Below are positions 37,653 to 46,837 of a DNA stretch of 48,924 nucleotides, one piece after another (within the stretch, counting starts at the first letter, position 1; every line of letters starts with the position of its first letter). The notes below the pieces were generated by a model, which saw only the letters and a list, made by a program, of their open reading frames with translations, searched no databases and was not told where the DNA came from. The translations under genes were made by a program, and so were the position numbers. The DNA comes from Mariniphaga sp. Its GTDB lineage: Bacteria; Bacteroidota; Bacteroidia; Bacteroidales; Prolixibacteraceae. The stretch covers positions 1 to 48,924 of the forward strand of contig JAHYIT010000024.1 in NCBI GenBank assembly GCA_019429205.1, given 5' to 3'.

Positions 37653-37708
37653 AATTTTTTTTCAAATATATTCATTTTTCAATGAAATTATCCATCTATT
37701 ATAAGAGT

Positions 37709-38878
37709 TTATCTCCCCGAAATTTCCATCACCACAATCTCTGCCCGGCTGTTGGTGCGGATGGGTGGCCCCCAGGTTCCGTAACCGGATGAGACATAAA
37801 AATGGGTGTTTTTTATTTTGCCGTACCCTTTGCTGATTTCGAACATAGCGCTTGTGATGTAATTAAACGGCCACATTTGTCCGTTGTGGGTGTGCCCAGA
37901 AACCTGCAAGTCCACACTGTGTTCAGCAACTTCAGCCAGTTTGTAAGGTTGGTGGTCAAGCAAAAAAACAGGTTTTCCCGTATCCACGCTTTCAAGGATT
38001 TCTTTTAAGGTCTTTCGCTGTTTTCCATACATTCTTTCTGCCGTAATATCTTCACGGCCAACAATAGCAATTCCATTGGGAAGAATTGCAACACTGTCGC
38101 GCAAAACAGTGATATTGTGATTTTTCAAATATTCGTGAGCTGCGGTTGCATTGCCATAAAATTCATGATTTCCCAAAACTGCAAAAACACCATGTTTTGC
38201 ACGAAGGTTTTTCAGCAAATCGCCCATATTTTTTTGAATTACCGGTCCCAGATCTTCATCGAAAACATCGCCGGCAAGCAATACCAAATCAGCATTTTCG
38301 CGATTGACCAGTTCCACCATTTTGTTGAGTCTTCCATTGGAAATCATCATTCCCAGGTGAATGTCGGAAACCAGCACAACCTTTTGTTTTCCCTCTGGTA
38401 ATGGTTTGTTTAGTTCAAAAGAAACCCTGTTTACAGTTGGAATTTTAGCGTTTAAAAATCCGCCAATCAGAATTATTGCAGAAAGCGAATAAACCACAAA
38501 AACACCAATTTTCCCGTTGTCACTTTTCCAGTTAAATCTGAGAAATTCTGTTAAATTGAACAACCCGTTAATTCCACGTAGAATATCGGCCAGTAAAAAT
38601 AGCAAGGTAAGATATACCATGGCGCCCAGCCACCACGAACCAATTTTCACAAATGGTTCGGCGAGTGCCATGGCACCCGTTCGCTCGGTAAACCGGCCAA
38701 TAACATAAGCAAAAGCCACCAGCCAGAATAAAATGGTAAATAGCCACCAAACATTTCCGGCAGGGAATATTGTCCGTGTGCGTGAAAAAATATACAGGTT
38801 AACCAGCAAGTTAACCGCAAAAACTATTACAAAAAATATCATATATGTTTTACCTTTCATCATTAATTTGTTAAACAT
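37709..38878 (-). CDS. Membrane-anchored metallophosphoesterase
   Basis: Calcineurin-like phosphoesterase of 389 residues. Four or five hydrophobic segments fill the first 145 residues. The catalytic domain has the dimetal motifs VLVSDIHLG (Asp172, His174), LAGDVFDE, VLGNHEFYG and QVSGHTHNGQMWPF. Proteins of this architecture (YkuE/YaeI-like, with a multi-spanning N-terminus) hydrolyse phosphodiesters, in some cases pyrophosphate bonds of lipid intermediates; the substrate here is not determined. Single gene, divergent from the AbgT transporter. Confidence 0.92.
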   Translation of the reverse strand: MFNKLMMKGKTYMIFFVIVFAVNLLVNLYIFSRTRTIFPAGNVWWLFTILFWLVAFAYVIGRFTERTGAMALAEPFVKIGSWWLGAMVYLTLLFLLADILRGINGLFNLTEFLRFNWKSDNGKIGVFVVYSLSAIILIGGFLNAKIPTVNRVSFELNKPLPEGKQKVVLVSDIHLGMMISNGRLNKMVELVNRENADLVLLAGDVFDEDLGPVIQKNMGDLLKNLRAKHGVFAVLGNHEFYGNATAAHEYLKNHNITVLRDSVAILPNGIAIVGREDITAERMYGKQRKTLKEILESVDTGKPVFLLDHQPYKLAEVAEHSVDLQVSGHTHNGQMWPFNYITSAMFEISKGYGKIKNTHFYVSSGYGTWGPPIRTNSRAEIVVMEISGR

Positions 38879-39003
38879 TTAAACCGAAAATTACAACAAA
38901 GGTTCAGTTGAGTTTTTTTGTTTTATCCTTTTCTGAGTTAAATAAATTTCCGATTTTGCGCAACATTTTGATTTTTACCTAAAGGACAGTAAAAAATACA
39001 TTT

Positions 39004-40554
39004 ATGGCAAAACAAAACGAAAAACCGCAAGCTGATTTACAACCAAAAAGCACAGGCGTACTTAAATGGATTGAACTATTGGGAAACAAGTTACCTCATC
39101 CGTTTTGGCTGTTTGTCTGGATCATCGGATTTATTATCGTTTTAAGTGCAATTACAGCATTTATTGGTATCAGTGCAGTTGATCCGGGAAGCGGAGAGAT
39201 AGTAAAACCTCAAAACCTGATATCGGGTTGGGGATTGCGGCGGTTTCTGGAAGAAATGGTAACCAACTTTGCCCATTTTGCACCGTTTGGATTAGTGCTT
39301 GTCATGTTAATGGGAGTTTCGGTGGCCGAACGCAGCGGATTGCTCACTATTATTCTTCGCACCATGGCATTTGCCGTTCCGCGAAAAATTGTTTTGCCTG
39401 TAATTTTTATCATCGGCGCCTGTGGAAATATTGGTTCCGATGCCGGTGTGGTAATTGTCCCGCCCATTGCTGCGCTTATTTTTGCCCAGATGGGATTGCA
39501 TCCGATTGCCGGGCTCATTGCGGGATACGCCGGTGCAACTGCCGGATTTACAGCAAACTTTTTTATTGCCGGAACCGATGTGCTTTTGGCTGGTATAAGT
39601 ACAGAAGTGGTGCAGCAAATTAATCCGGATATCGAAGTAAGCGCCACAGCAAACTGGTATTTTATGATTGTTTCTACTCTATTGCTTGGAATTGGGGGCG
39701 CTTTTGTAGCCTCAAGGTTTACCATTCCGCGAACCCGTGGTTTTGCCATTGGCGACGGCTCAATAGAATCGTACGACGAGGCGCCAAAACTCACTGCAAA
39801 TGAGAAAAAAGCGTTGCGGTTTGCCGGTTTGTCATTGTTGATTTTTACTGCCATTATACTTGTGCTTTTAATACCTGCCAATGCACCATTGAGGAACCAG
39901 GAAACCGGCGGCATAGTGCCTTCGCCTTTTTTGCGCGGACTGGTGCCTATCCTGTTTTTCTTTTTTGCCATTCCAGGTTACGTTTATGGCAAAATTACCG
40001 GCAGCATTAAAAAACCCGACGATCTGCTTCAGTTTATGGAACAGGGAATGAAAGATCTTTCGGGTTACATTGTGCTGATGCTGGTTGTGGCGCAGTTTAT
40101 CAACCTGTTTAGCTGGAGCCGGCTGGATACCATTCTGGCCATAAACGGCGCTGAGTTCCTTAAATCAACCGGATTAACCGGCCCGCTCATGTTTACCATG
40201 TACATGACTTTAGTCGCCTTCCTGAATATTTTTATTGGCAGCGGTTCGGCTAAATGGGCCATTTTTGCGCCTATTTTTATTCCAATGCTGGCTCAGTTGG
40301 GTTACAGCGCTGCGTTTATTCAATTGATGTACCGCGTTGGCGATTCCATAACCAACGCAATAAGTCCGTTATATGTTTATTTTCCCCTGCTTATCGGGTG
40401 GGTAAGAAAATACGATAAAAGTGTCGGTATTGGTACAATTCTGTCGCTGCTTGTTCCTTATGCCGTTGTTCTTTTCGTAATGTGGGTTGTGTTGTTGTTT
40501 GTCTGGTTCTGGCTCGATCTTCCTATCGGAGTCGGCGAGGGGATTTTTGTGTAA
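39004..40554 (+). CDS. AbgT family transporter
   Basis: Polytopic protein of 516 residues of the AbgT family (p-aminobenzoyl-glutamate uptake in E. coli; sulfonamide efflux reported for others). Recognised from KWIELLGNKLPHPFWLFVW, LVLVMLMGVSVAERSGLL, GACGNIGSDAGVVIVPPIAAL, FTANFFIAGTDVLLAGIS, GSGSAKWAIFAPIFIPML and YRVGDSITNAISPLYVYFPL, in that order. Direction and substrate cannot be told. It is divergent from the metallophosphoesterase and convergent with the DUF1080 gene. Confidence 0.94.
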   Translation: MAKQNEKPQADLQPKSTGVLKWIELLGNKLPHPFWLFVWIIGFIIVLSAITAFIGISAVDPGSGEIVKPQNLISGWGLRRFLEEMVTNFAHFAPFGLVLVMLMGVSVAERSGLLTIILRTMAFAVPRKIVLPVIFIIGACGNIGSDAGVVIVPPIAALIFAQMGLHPIAGLIAGYAGATAGFTANFFIAGTDVLLAGISTEVVQQINPDIEVSATANWYFMIVSTLLLGIGGAFVASRFTIPRTRGFAIGDGSIESYDEAPKLTANEKKALRFAGLSLLIFTAIILVLLIPANAPLRNQETGGIVPSPFLRGLVPILFFFFAIPGYVYGKITGSIKKPDDLLQFMEQGMKDLSGYIVLMLVVAQFINLFSWSRLDTILAINGAEFLKSTGLTGPLMFTMYMTLVAFLNIFIGSGSAKWAIFAPIFIPMLAQLGYSAAFIQLMYRVGDSITNAISPLYVYFPLLIGWVRKYDKSVGIGTILSLLVPYAVVLFVMWVVLLFVWFWLDLPIGVGEGIFV

Positions 40555-40558
40555 GAAC

Positions 40559-41251
40559 TTATTTTTTATAAGGTTCATTTTTTAACTGAATATTGCGCAA
40601 GGCTGCTGTGGTTACCCACGAACAAATTCCAAAAGGTTTGGAAAGTTCCACTTCGGGGCGGATAGAAAGTTTTCTTCCTTTATGGCTGAAATCAACAATT
40701 TGTTCGCCATCAATCCATGCTTCAATTTTTTCTTCCGATACTTTCAGGTGAATTTTGTACCAGGTGTCGTGTTCAAACTTTTTCAGGATGTAGGTTTCAT
40801 TGTCCGATGCGTCCAGTCCGTCAATGCTGCTGAGGCCAACCACCGGACCTCCCCAGCCGCCAACTATTAGCGAACAAAACGAATCGCCAACCGGAAAAGT
40901 CATTCCGCAGAAAAAATCGTTGCCTGACACTTTTTTTGCCTCCAGTTTTACTTCGTAATTCATTTTTGGAAATTCACTTTCCCAGGTTATGCCCGAACAT
41001 CCATCGCCCATGCCCAATAAAATATTTCCATCAGAAACCTGCACCGGTCCCTGTGTGCCAAACTGAGTAACTTCCCAACCTTCAAGCGATTCCCCGTCGA
41101 AAAGCAATATCCAACCCGGATCGGCACTTTTGGTTTGTGTGGTTTTTGTTTCCTTTTTTACTGAACTATTTCCGCAACCTGAAAAAATAAATAAAACAGC
41201 AATCAAAAAGATTGCAGGATTTCCGATTTTTATGGGATAAAGTTTACTCAT
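40559..41251 (-). CDS. DUF1080 (3-keto-disaccharide hydrolase-like) lipoprotein
   Basis: Exported lipoprotein of 230 residues: signal peptide FLIAVLFIFSGCGN with a lipobox cysteine, a short linker, then a concanavalin-like DUF1080 domain recognised by WILLFDGESLEGWEVTQFG, KMNYEVKLEAKKVSGNDFFCGM, DTWYKIHLKVSEEKIEAWIDGEQIVD and the final beta strands. DUF1080 members bind or cleave sugars, including 3-keto-glycosides in gut Bacteroidota. The activity of this one is unknown. It stands alone and convergent with the AbgT gene. Confidence 0.87.
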   Translation of the reverse strand: MSKLYPIKIGNPAIFLIAVLFIFSGCGNSSVKKETKTTQTKSADPGWILLFDGESLEGWEVTQFGTQGPVQVSDGNILLGMGDGCSGITWESEFPKMNYEVKLEAKKVSGNDFFCGMTFPVGDSFCSLIVGGWGGPVVGLSSIDGLDASDNETYILKKFEHDTWYKIHLKVSEEKIEAWIDGEQIVDFSHKGRKLSIRPEVELSKPFGICSWVTTAALRNIQLKNEPYKK

Positions 41252-41358
41252 TGTTTTAAACTTTTGCTTTCTAAATTTCAGGCAAGTTAGCCTATCTTTT
41301 CAAAAATAACAACGAATTGAGTTTTTTTGATAACCTTTTTCCTTTTACCTTTATAGCT

Positions 41359-43791
41359 ATGAATGAATACTTAAACAGACAGTTGGATCAAATCAGTAAG
41401 CTAATTTCAGGATTGAAAGGGGCAAATGTTGATTTGGAAAAGTTAATTGAACTCGACAAATCGCTGGAAATGCTGAGCCACCGGATTAAAACAGCGCGGC
41501 TGGAAGAACAGGAGGATGAATTGTATTTTACGGACAAGGGTTTAAAACAGGATGCGATGTTTTATTTTAACCGGCAATTCGAAGTTACTCGTTTTGCAGG
41601 TTCTTTTGAGAATATTTTCGAGAACCGGAAAATGGATAAATTGCCTGAGGTAAAAACTTTTTTTTCGCATTCTAAGTTTGAAGAGTTCAGGCAAAAAACT
41701 GAATTGTTACTGAAAACAGGTGATCCGCAATCGTTTCATTCAGAAATAATTTCGAAAAACGGTTTAAAATTACCAGTCCATTTTTTGCTCGAGAAAATTA
41801 CAGTCGGAAAGGCTTCTGAAACTGTTTCTGCCGGAATGGTATTTTCCTTACAGACGCCTTCGGAACTGGAAGATTACCGGGAAATCCTGATTGAGAATCT
41901 TCCGGGAATGGACGTATATCTTTTCGATACCAAATTCCGACATGTACTGGCCGGCGGTCGTGAAAAAGAAAGGTTAGGCCTTACTAATGCCGATTTTTCA
42001 GGGAAAACCCTGTTTGAGGTTTTCGATGAAAAAACGCAAAAACGACTGTTTCCTTTTTACCGAAATGCTCTCGACGGGCAGATTTCGGAAGGTGAAGTAA
42101 GGATAAAAAAGCACATTTACTATATTAGTGCCACGCCAGTGCAAGGTATTGATATGGAGGTTGTTGGAGGAGCGCTTATTCTTCAGGATGTAACCAAAGA
42201 AAAGGATATTGAGAAAAAACTGGTTAAAGCCAAACAATTGGCCGAAGAAGCCGATAAAGCCAAATCGGTTTTTCTGGCCAGTATGAGTCATGAAATCAGA
42301 ACACCACTGAACGCGATTATTGGTTTTACGGGTTTGCTTAATAAAACAGAGTTGATGCCCAAACAGAAAAAATACAGCCATTTAATTCAGCAATCGTCAG
42401 AGCACCTGCTTTCGCTTGTAAATGACGTTTTGTTTCTTTTTAAGCTCGAAATGGGCAGGGTTTATATTGAAGAAGTTCCTTTTAATGCACATGATTTGGT
42501 AAGGAATGTATATGATTCTATGTTGCAGCGTGCCAATGAAAACCACCTTAAACTAAAGTATTCAATACAAAAAAGTGTTCCTGAAATTTTAATAGGCGAC
42601 CCCTTTCGCATTAAACAAATTCTGATGAACCTAACCGGGAATGCCATAAAGTTTACGGATGAGGGAAATGTTTTAATTCGTGTTTTTTGTGAAAGGACTA
42701 CTGCCAAAAAGGTTTTTTTACAATTTGAAGTGGAAGATACCGGAATCGGGATTTCGAAAGATGACCTGAATCTAATTTTCGATGAGTTTACCCAGTCGCA
42801 AATGGGAAGCGATAAAAAAAGAAAAGGGGCTGGCCTGGGATTAACCATTGTTAGAAAACTTGTTGATTTACTGAATGGAAGATTACACGTGGAAAGCACG
42901 CCTGGTGCAGGATCTAAATTTTCAGTGATAATTCCTTTCGGAAAAACCGAATCTGTTATTCCATTGAATGATGAAAAGGATTACGGAATTGATTTTGTTC
43001 TGCTAAAAGGAAAACGCATTTTATACGCCGATGACGACGAGCACAATATTTTACTGGGCGAATCCATTCTGAACGAATGGGATGTGTCTTATGAACTGGC
43101 TTATGACGGAATTGAAACGCTTGACCTGCTCAGAAATGAAAAATTCGATATTATTTTGCTTGATATTCAAATGCCGGGGTTTTCAGGAGTTGAAGTACTG
43201 AAACAAGTGAAAGAAGATGCAAAAAATCCTAATTATAAAACAAAAATGCTGGCAGTTACTGCAAATATTATGGAAAGTGATATTCAAAAATATATGAATT
43301 GCGGATTCGACGGCTATATTTTAAAACCTTTCAGGGAAGAAGAATTATACAATAAAATTTGCAACCTGCTGAATCTGGAACACACCATTACAAAAAACGA
43401 AACCAGAACTTTTTCAGGGGAAAATAAAATATTAAAAACTGAAGGTTTCAACACTTCCATGCTCATGCAAACAGCAGGTGGAGATCTGGCTTTTTTCAAT
43501 CAGATGGTTGACACGTTTATCTCAGGTGCCAAAGATGCTTCTGCCACATTCAGAGCGGCAGTAAAAAACGAAAACTGGAAAGAGATTGGAAAAAAGGCGC
43601 ATAAGGCCATTCCTTCTTTCAGGTATTTCGGTTTGGTGCCATTGGTGAATAACCTGCTAAAACTCGAAGAACTTATTCTTCATCAAAAGAATTACGGACC
43701 GGCAAAAGAGTTGGCACTTCAAACAGCAGAAGAAATTGATGCCGCAATTCGTTTGGCTGAAAATATCAAAATTCCGGAGGGCGGTAACTGA
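41359..43791 (+). CDS. Hybrid histidine kinase with receiver and HPt domains
   Basis: Soluble multi-domain sensor of 810 residues from the ATG at 41359 (a TTG 14 codons earlier is unlikely). N-terminal coiled coil (RQLDQISKLISGL), two PAS-like regions (about 55-160 and 170-285), HisKA with phospho-accepting His311 in SMSHEIRTPLNAIIG, HATPase with NLTGNAIKFTDEG, DTGIGIS and GAGLGLTIV, a receiver with YADDDEHN and phospho-acceptor Asp602 in ILLDIQMP, and a C-terminal HPt with His748 in KKAHKAIPSF. No membrane segment, so it senses a cytoplasmic cue. The full phosphorelay likely ends on the sigma-54 activator 43 bases downstream. Confidence 0.95.
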   Translation: MNEYLNRQLDQISKLISGLKGANVDLEKLIELDKSLEMLSHRIKTARLEEQEDELYFTDKGLKQDAMFYFNRQFEVTRFAGSFENIFENRKMDKLPEVKTFFSHSKFEEFRQKTELLLKTGDPQSFHSEIISKNGLKLPVHFLLEKITVGKASETVSAGMVFSLQTPSELEDYREILIENLPGMDVYLFDTKFRHVLAGGREKERLGLTNADFSGKTLFEVFDEKTQKRLFPFYRNALDGQISEGEVRIKKHIYYISATPVQGIDMEVVGGALILQDVTKEKDIEKKLVKAKQLAEEADKAKSVFLASMSHEIRTPLNAIIGFTGLLNKTELMPKQKKYSHLIQQSSEHLLSLVNDVLFLFKLEMGRVYIEEVPFNAHDLVRNVYDSMLQRANENHLKLKYSIQKSVPEILIGDPFRIKQILMNLTGNAIKFTDEGNVLIRVFCERTTAKKVFLQFEVEDTGIGISKDDLNLIFDEFTQSQMGSDKKRKGAGLGLTIVRKLVDLLNGRLHVESTPGAGSKFSVIIPFGKTESVIPLNDEKDYGIDFVLLKGKRILYADDDEHNILLGESILNEWDVSYELAYDGIETLDLLRNEKFDIILLDIQMPGFSGVEVLKQVKEDAKNPNYKTKMLAVTANIMESDIQKYMNCGFDGYILKPFREEELYNKICNLLNLEHTITKNETRTFSGENKILKTEGFNTSMLMQTAGGDLAFFNQMVDTFISGAKDASATFRAAVKNENWKEIGKKAHKAIPSFRYFGLVPLVNNLLKLEELILHQKNYGPAKELALQTAEEIDAAIRLAENIKIPEGGN

Positions 43792-43834
43792 ATCTGCAAA
43801 GATTTAGTTAATTTTGTTTAAACAGCAGAAAACA

Positions 43835-45184
43835 ATGGCAGGGATTCTCATAATAGACGACGATACATTTATTTGCAAAACAATTCAGAAACAACTTGTT
43901 AATAAGGGTTTGCAGGCTGATATTGCTTTTTCAGGCAGTGCCGGGCTTAAGTTGTTGAAGAAGAAATCATTTGATCTTATTTTATGTGATTTCAGGTTGC
44001 CCGATAAAGATGGAATGGAAATTCTGCAGGAAGTAAAACGGATGAATATTCAAAGTCCGGTAGTTATTATAACAGCTTATGCCGACGTGAGGATGGCGGT
44101 AAAACTTATGAAACAGGGAGCTTACGATTATATGACCAAACCTCTTCAGCACGAGGAAATTGTGAGCCTTGCACGAAAACTTTCGGGAGGCAATGAAACC
44201 CGAAAAGCCTTTGAATTTTCCGACGATTTTTTAATGGGCGAAAGTCCGGTTTTCAGGCAGGCCATAAAATTTGCTGCCAAAGTTGCACCAACAGGAATGG
44301 CAGTGCTTATTGAAGGTGAAACAGGTACCGGGAAAGAATTTGTTGCGCGGTTTATTCATCAAAACAGCAGTCGCAGCAAAAAACCGTTTGTTGCCGTTGA
44401 TTGTGGCGCCATTCCAAAAGAACTGGCCGGAAGTGAATTGTTTGGACACGTAAAAGGTTCGTTTACCGGAGCGCTGGAAAATAAGACCGGTGTATTTAAA
44501 CAGGCTGACGGCGGTACGCTGTTTCTCGATGAAATCGGTAACCTGAGTTACAGCGTTCAGGTTCAGTTACTGCGTGTTTTGCAGGAAAAAACAGTTACCC
44601 GCATTGGCGGGAATAAACCCGTAAAAGTTGATGTTCGGGTAATTACTGCCACCAACGAGAATTTAACTGAACGAGTTGAAAAAAGTCTTTTCAGGGAAGA
44701 TTTGCTTCACCGAATTAATGAATTTAAAATTGTGCTTCCCCCTTTGCGTAATCGTCCCGAAGACATTAGTTACTTTGCCAGTCATTTCAGAGAAAAGGCC
44801 AATAAGGAATTAGGAATGAAAATTACTGATTTTTCTGATGAAGCGCTTGAAATTTTTAGGAAATACGAATGGCCGGGCAATATCAGGGAATTGAAAAATG
44901 TAATAAAAAGAGCGGTCTTGCTTTCACCCAACGAAATTCTTACCCCGGAAAACCTGCCGGATGAAATTGTTCAGTTTTCGGCTGACCCCCTGCTTTTGGG
45001 GCCTAACATAGAGATTGAAAAGAATTTGCAAACATTGAAAAATGTAGCTTCAGGAGCAGAAAAAGAATGGATTATTAAAGCCATTGAAGATGCAGGTTAC
45101 AATAAATCGAAAGCAGCCAGGAATCTTCAAATCGACAGAAAAACCCTCTACAACAAAATAAAACAATATGGAATTGATATTTAA
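43835..45184 (+). CDS. NtrC-type sigma-54-dependent response regulator
   Basis: Three-domain enhancer-binding protein. Receiver with ILIIDDDTF and phospho-acceptor Asp in LILCDFRLPDKDG; AAA+ domain with Walker A GETGTGKEF, sigma-54 contact loop GSFTGA (a serine variant of GAFTGA), Walker B GGTLFLDEIGNL and the arginine-finger region; Fis-type helix-turn-helix at the end (KSKAARNLQIDRKTLYNKI). I use the ATG at 43835, giving 449 residues, so that the receiver begins MAGILIIDDD. Likely partner of the hybrid kinase just upstream and possible activator of the stress cluster downstream. Confidence 0.95.
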   Translation: MAGILIIDDDTFICKTIQKQLVNKGLQADIAFSGSAGLKLLKKKSFDLILCDFRLPDKDGMEILQEVKRMNIQSPVVIITAYADVRMAVKLMKQGAYDYMTKPLQHEEIVSLARKLSGGNETRKAFEFSDDFLMGESPVFRQAIKFAAKVAPTGMAVLIEGETGTGKEFVARFIHQNSSRSKKPFVAVDCGAIPKELAGSELFGHVKGSFTGALENKTGVFKQADGGTLFLDEIGNLSYSVQVQLLRVLQEKTVTRIGGNKPVKVDVRVITATNENLTERVEKSLFREDLLHRINEFKIVLPPLRNRPEDISYFASHFREKANKELGMKITDFSDEALEIFRKYEWPGNIRELKNVIKRAVLLSPNEILTPENLPDEIVQFSADPLLLGPNIEIEKNLQTLKNVASGAEKEWIIKAIEDAGYNKSKAARNLQIDRKTLYNKIKQYGIDI

Positions 45185-45257
45185 AACTAAATTTCCTTCC
45201 AAACCCGAATGCTTGAATTTCTTTTGGAATAGTAATTGAATTTCTCTATTTACAAAT

Positions 45258-45671
45258 ATGATTGTGATGAAGCAAAAGAGAAAAAAAGTACTGTGTATTG
45301 ACTCCGCCCCCAATTTTCTTAACCATCAGCAAAAAACCTTAAGCACAAAAAATTTGGAACATTGTTTTTTTGGATTTAATGATTTTTGGGGCGCCAATCA
45401 TTTTATTGAAAGGCAGATAGTTACACAGAAAGATAAATTACACTACATTTTGCTCGATGAAAAAATTCTGGGGCGAGAGTTATTATCATCAATTGAAAAA
45501 TTATCGTCACTGAGAAGCTTCATGAAAAAGCCTGAAGTGATTATTTGTTCCACTAAAAACAAAGACGAATTGCGTAATCAGGTGATGCAATTTCCCGTGG
45601 TTAGCGCCTTTTTAGTGAAACCCCTTCCGCACAATTATATCGAATTTCTGATTACCGGCCATTCGGCATAA
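45258..45671 (+). CDS. Degenerate single-domain receiver-like protein
   Basis: 137 residues, with weak but ordered receiver signatures: VLCIDSAPNF where the usual acidic pair DD is DS, YILLDEKILG with an Asp at the phospho-acceptor position, IICST for the Ser/Thr switch, and FLVKPLP for the conserved Lys. Phosphorylation may therefore be weak or absent. It follows the kinase and NtrC genes on the same strand, 73 bases after the regulator. I infer a phosphate sink or connector in the same pathway. Starts at 45258; the Met at 45267 is an alternative. Confidence 0.65.
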   Translation: MIVMKQKRKKVLCIDSAPNFLNHQQKTLSTKNLEHCFFGFNDFWGANHFIERQIVTQKDKLHYILLDEKILGRELLSSIEKLSSLRSFMKKPEVIICSTKNKDELRNQVMQFPVVSAFLVKPLPHNYIEFLITGHSA

Positions 45672-45822
45672 AATGTTGTTTCCGGAATGTAGAAAAGCCC
45701 CAACTTTAATTCTACACATTGTGGTAAAGTTTCCGCACAAATCTTTTTTGTTTTTGGAATATTTTTATTCATATGGTTGATAATGAGCATGTTTGTTGTT
45801 GTGTTTTGGGTTTTGATTATAC

Positions 45823-45838
45823 TGGAACACTTTTTTCA
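45823..45838 (+). promoter_or_regulatory. Weak sigma-54-like promoter before the YtxH gene
   Basis: TGGAACACTTTTTTCA places GG and the -12 pair ten bases apart, like TGGCAC-N5-TTGC, but with TC instead of GC at -12. It lies 54 bases before the YtxH ATG and downstream of an NtrC-type activator gene, which is why it is listed. Single degenerate match, so low confidence. Confidence 0.3.
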
Positions 45839-45891
45839 TTATCAAAATTGAAATAATAAATAATTTATTAACAATTTAAAATTTTAATACC

Positions 45892-46179
45892 ATGAATAAA
45901 GGAACAAGAAATGCATTACTTGGATTTGTTGCAGGAGCTGCAGCAGGAGCTTTGGTTGGAGTTTTGGTTGCACCCGATAAGGGAGAAAAAACCCGCAAAG
46001 ATATTTCCAAAAAAGTAAAAAGTGTATCAAAAGACATTACCGAAACATTGAGTGAAAAGGTAGATCACCTTAAAGACCAGGTAAACGAAGTGGTTAGTGA
46101 GATGCGTGGCAAAGCAAAAGAAGCCGAAGCAACAGTAAAAGAAAAAGTGAAAGAGAAAGCTTCAGCCCAACCGGCTTAG
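45892..46179 (+). CDS. YtxH-domain envelope stress-type protein
   Basis: 95-residue protein with a glycine/alanine-rich N-terminal membrane segment (ALLGFVAGAAAGALVGVLVAP) followed by DKGEKTRKDISKK and a long charged helix with heptad-like spacing. This is the YtxH (general stress) family layout. The helix should extend into the cytoplasm or periplasm as a coiled coil. It is the first gene of a co-directional group with the holin-like protein, a small helical protein and a Usp protein. Confidence 0.9.
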   Translation: MNKGTRNALLGFVAGAAAGALVGVLVAPDKGEKTRKDISKKVKSVSKDITETLSEKVDHLKDQVNEVVSEMRGKAKEAEATVKEKVKEKASAQPA

Positions 46180-46230
46180 TCCGTTGTTTTTTTAGCAAAC
46201 CAAACTTATTAACCATTTTATTTTTCAGGC

Positions 46231-46599
46231 ATGAGCAAAGATTTAACAAAAAATTTGGGTGAACTTAACGGTTCTGTAAAAAGTTATGTGCAGGCAAAAA
46301 TTGATTTGGTTAAACTCCGGTTTTTGGAGAAAACCACACGATTTACCTCTTATTTTTTTACATTCCTGGTTGTATTAATGTTTATAATGTTGGTTATTGG
46401 TTTTGGAGCCACCGCATTTGCCGTATGGTATGGCGAAACATACAATAATTATGTAACAGGTTTGCTCATTGCCGGAGGTGTTCTCATTCTTTTGGCGTTG
46501 ATTTTTATCCTTCTCAGAAAACACATTGTAACCACATCTGTTTTGAGAAATTTTTCGGAAATATTATTTGAAGATGAAGATGAAGAAAAACAAAATTAG
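46231..46599 (+). CDS. Holin-X-like phage holin family membrane protein
   Basis: 122 residues with an amphipathic N-terminal helix (LGELNGSVKSYVQAKIDLVKLRFLEK) and two membrane helices (SYFFTFLVVLMFIMLVIGFG and YVTGLLIAGGVLILLALIFILL), ending in an acidic tail. This is the putative Actinobacterial Holin-X / holin superfamily III pattern found next to YtxH genes in many Bacteroidota. It is not from a phage: no other phage genes lie here. Probable role in envelope stress, by context. Confidence 0.82.
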   Translation: MSKDLTKNLGELNGSVKSYVQAKIDLVKLRFLEKTTRFTSYFFTFLVVLMFIMLVIGFGATAFAVWYGETYNNYVTGLLIAGGVLILLALIFILLRKHIVTTSVLRNFSEILFEDEDEEKQN

Positions 46600-46600
46600 G

Positions 46601-46795
46601 ATGAAGGCACTAAAAAATATGCGGGAACTGCAACTGATGAAACAAAAGTTGGAGTATCAGGAAAGGTTATACGAAAAAGAAATTGCAGGTTCAACAACCG
46701 ATATAATTGACAATTTAACCGATAAGTTGCGCGATCTGGTATTTCAGTTTGGATCTCACCTGATACTCCAGCTTATTTACGGAAAGCGAAAGTAA
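46601..46795 (+). CDS. Small helical protein of the YtxH/holin-like cluster
   Basis: 64 residues from the ATG at 46601 (an upstream ATG at 46568 would overlap the holin-like gene). Charged, coiled-coil-like start (MKALKNMRELQLMKQKLEYQERLYEKE) then TDIIDNLTDKLRDLVFQFGSHLILQLIYGKRK with a short hydrophobic patch. I do not know a named family. Small proteins of this form commonly follow the holin-like gene in Bacteroidota, so it is probably a functional partner. Confidence 0.7.
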   Translation: MKALKNMRELQLMKQKLEYQERLYEKEIAGSTTDIIDNLTDKLRDLVFQFGSHLILQLIYGKRK

Positions 46796-46837
46796 AAAAG
46801 CATTGGAACTATTGTTTAATTAAAAGCTGCATTGCAA

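Noticed and set aside
45688-45716. TGTAGAA/TTCTACA inverted repeat before the YtxH gene as a terminator
   Set aside because: The stem has a 15-base loop and no T-run. It could be an operator but nothing else supports that.
46231-46599. Prophage, because of the holin-family protein
   Set aside because: No endolysin, structural or integrase genes are nearby; this holin-like family is usual beside YtxH genes in Bacteroidota.
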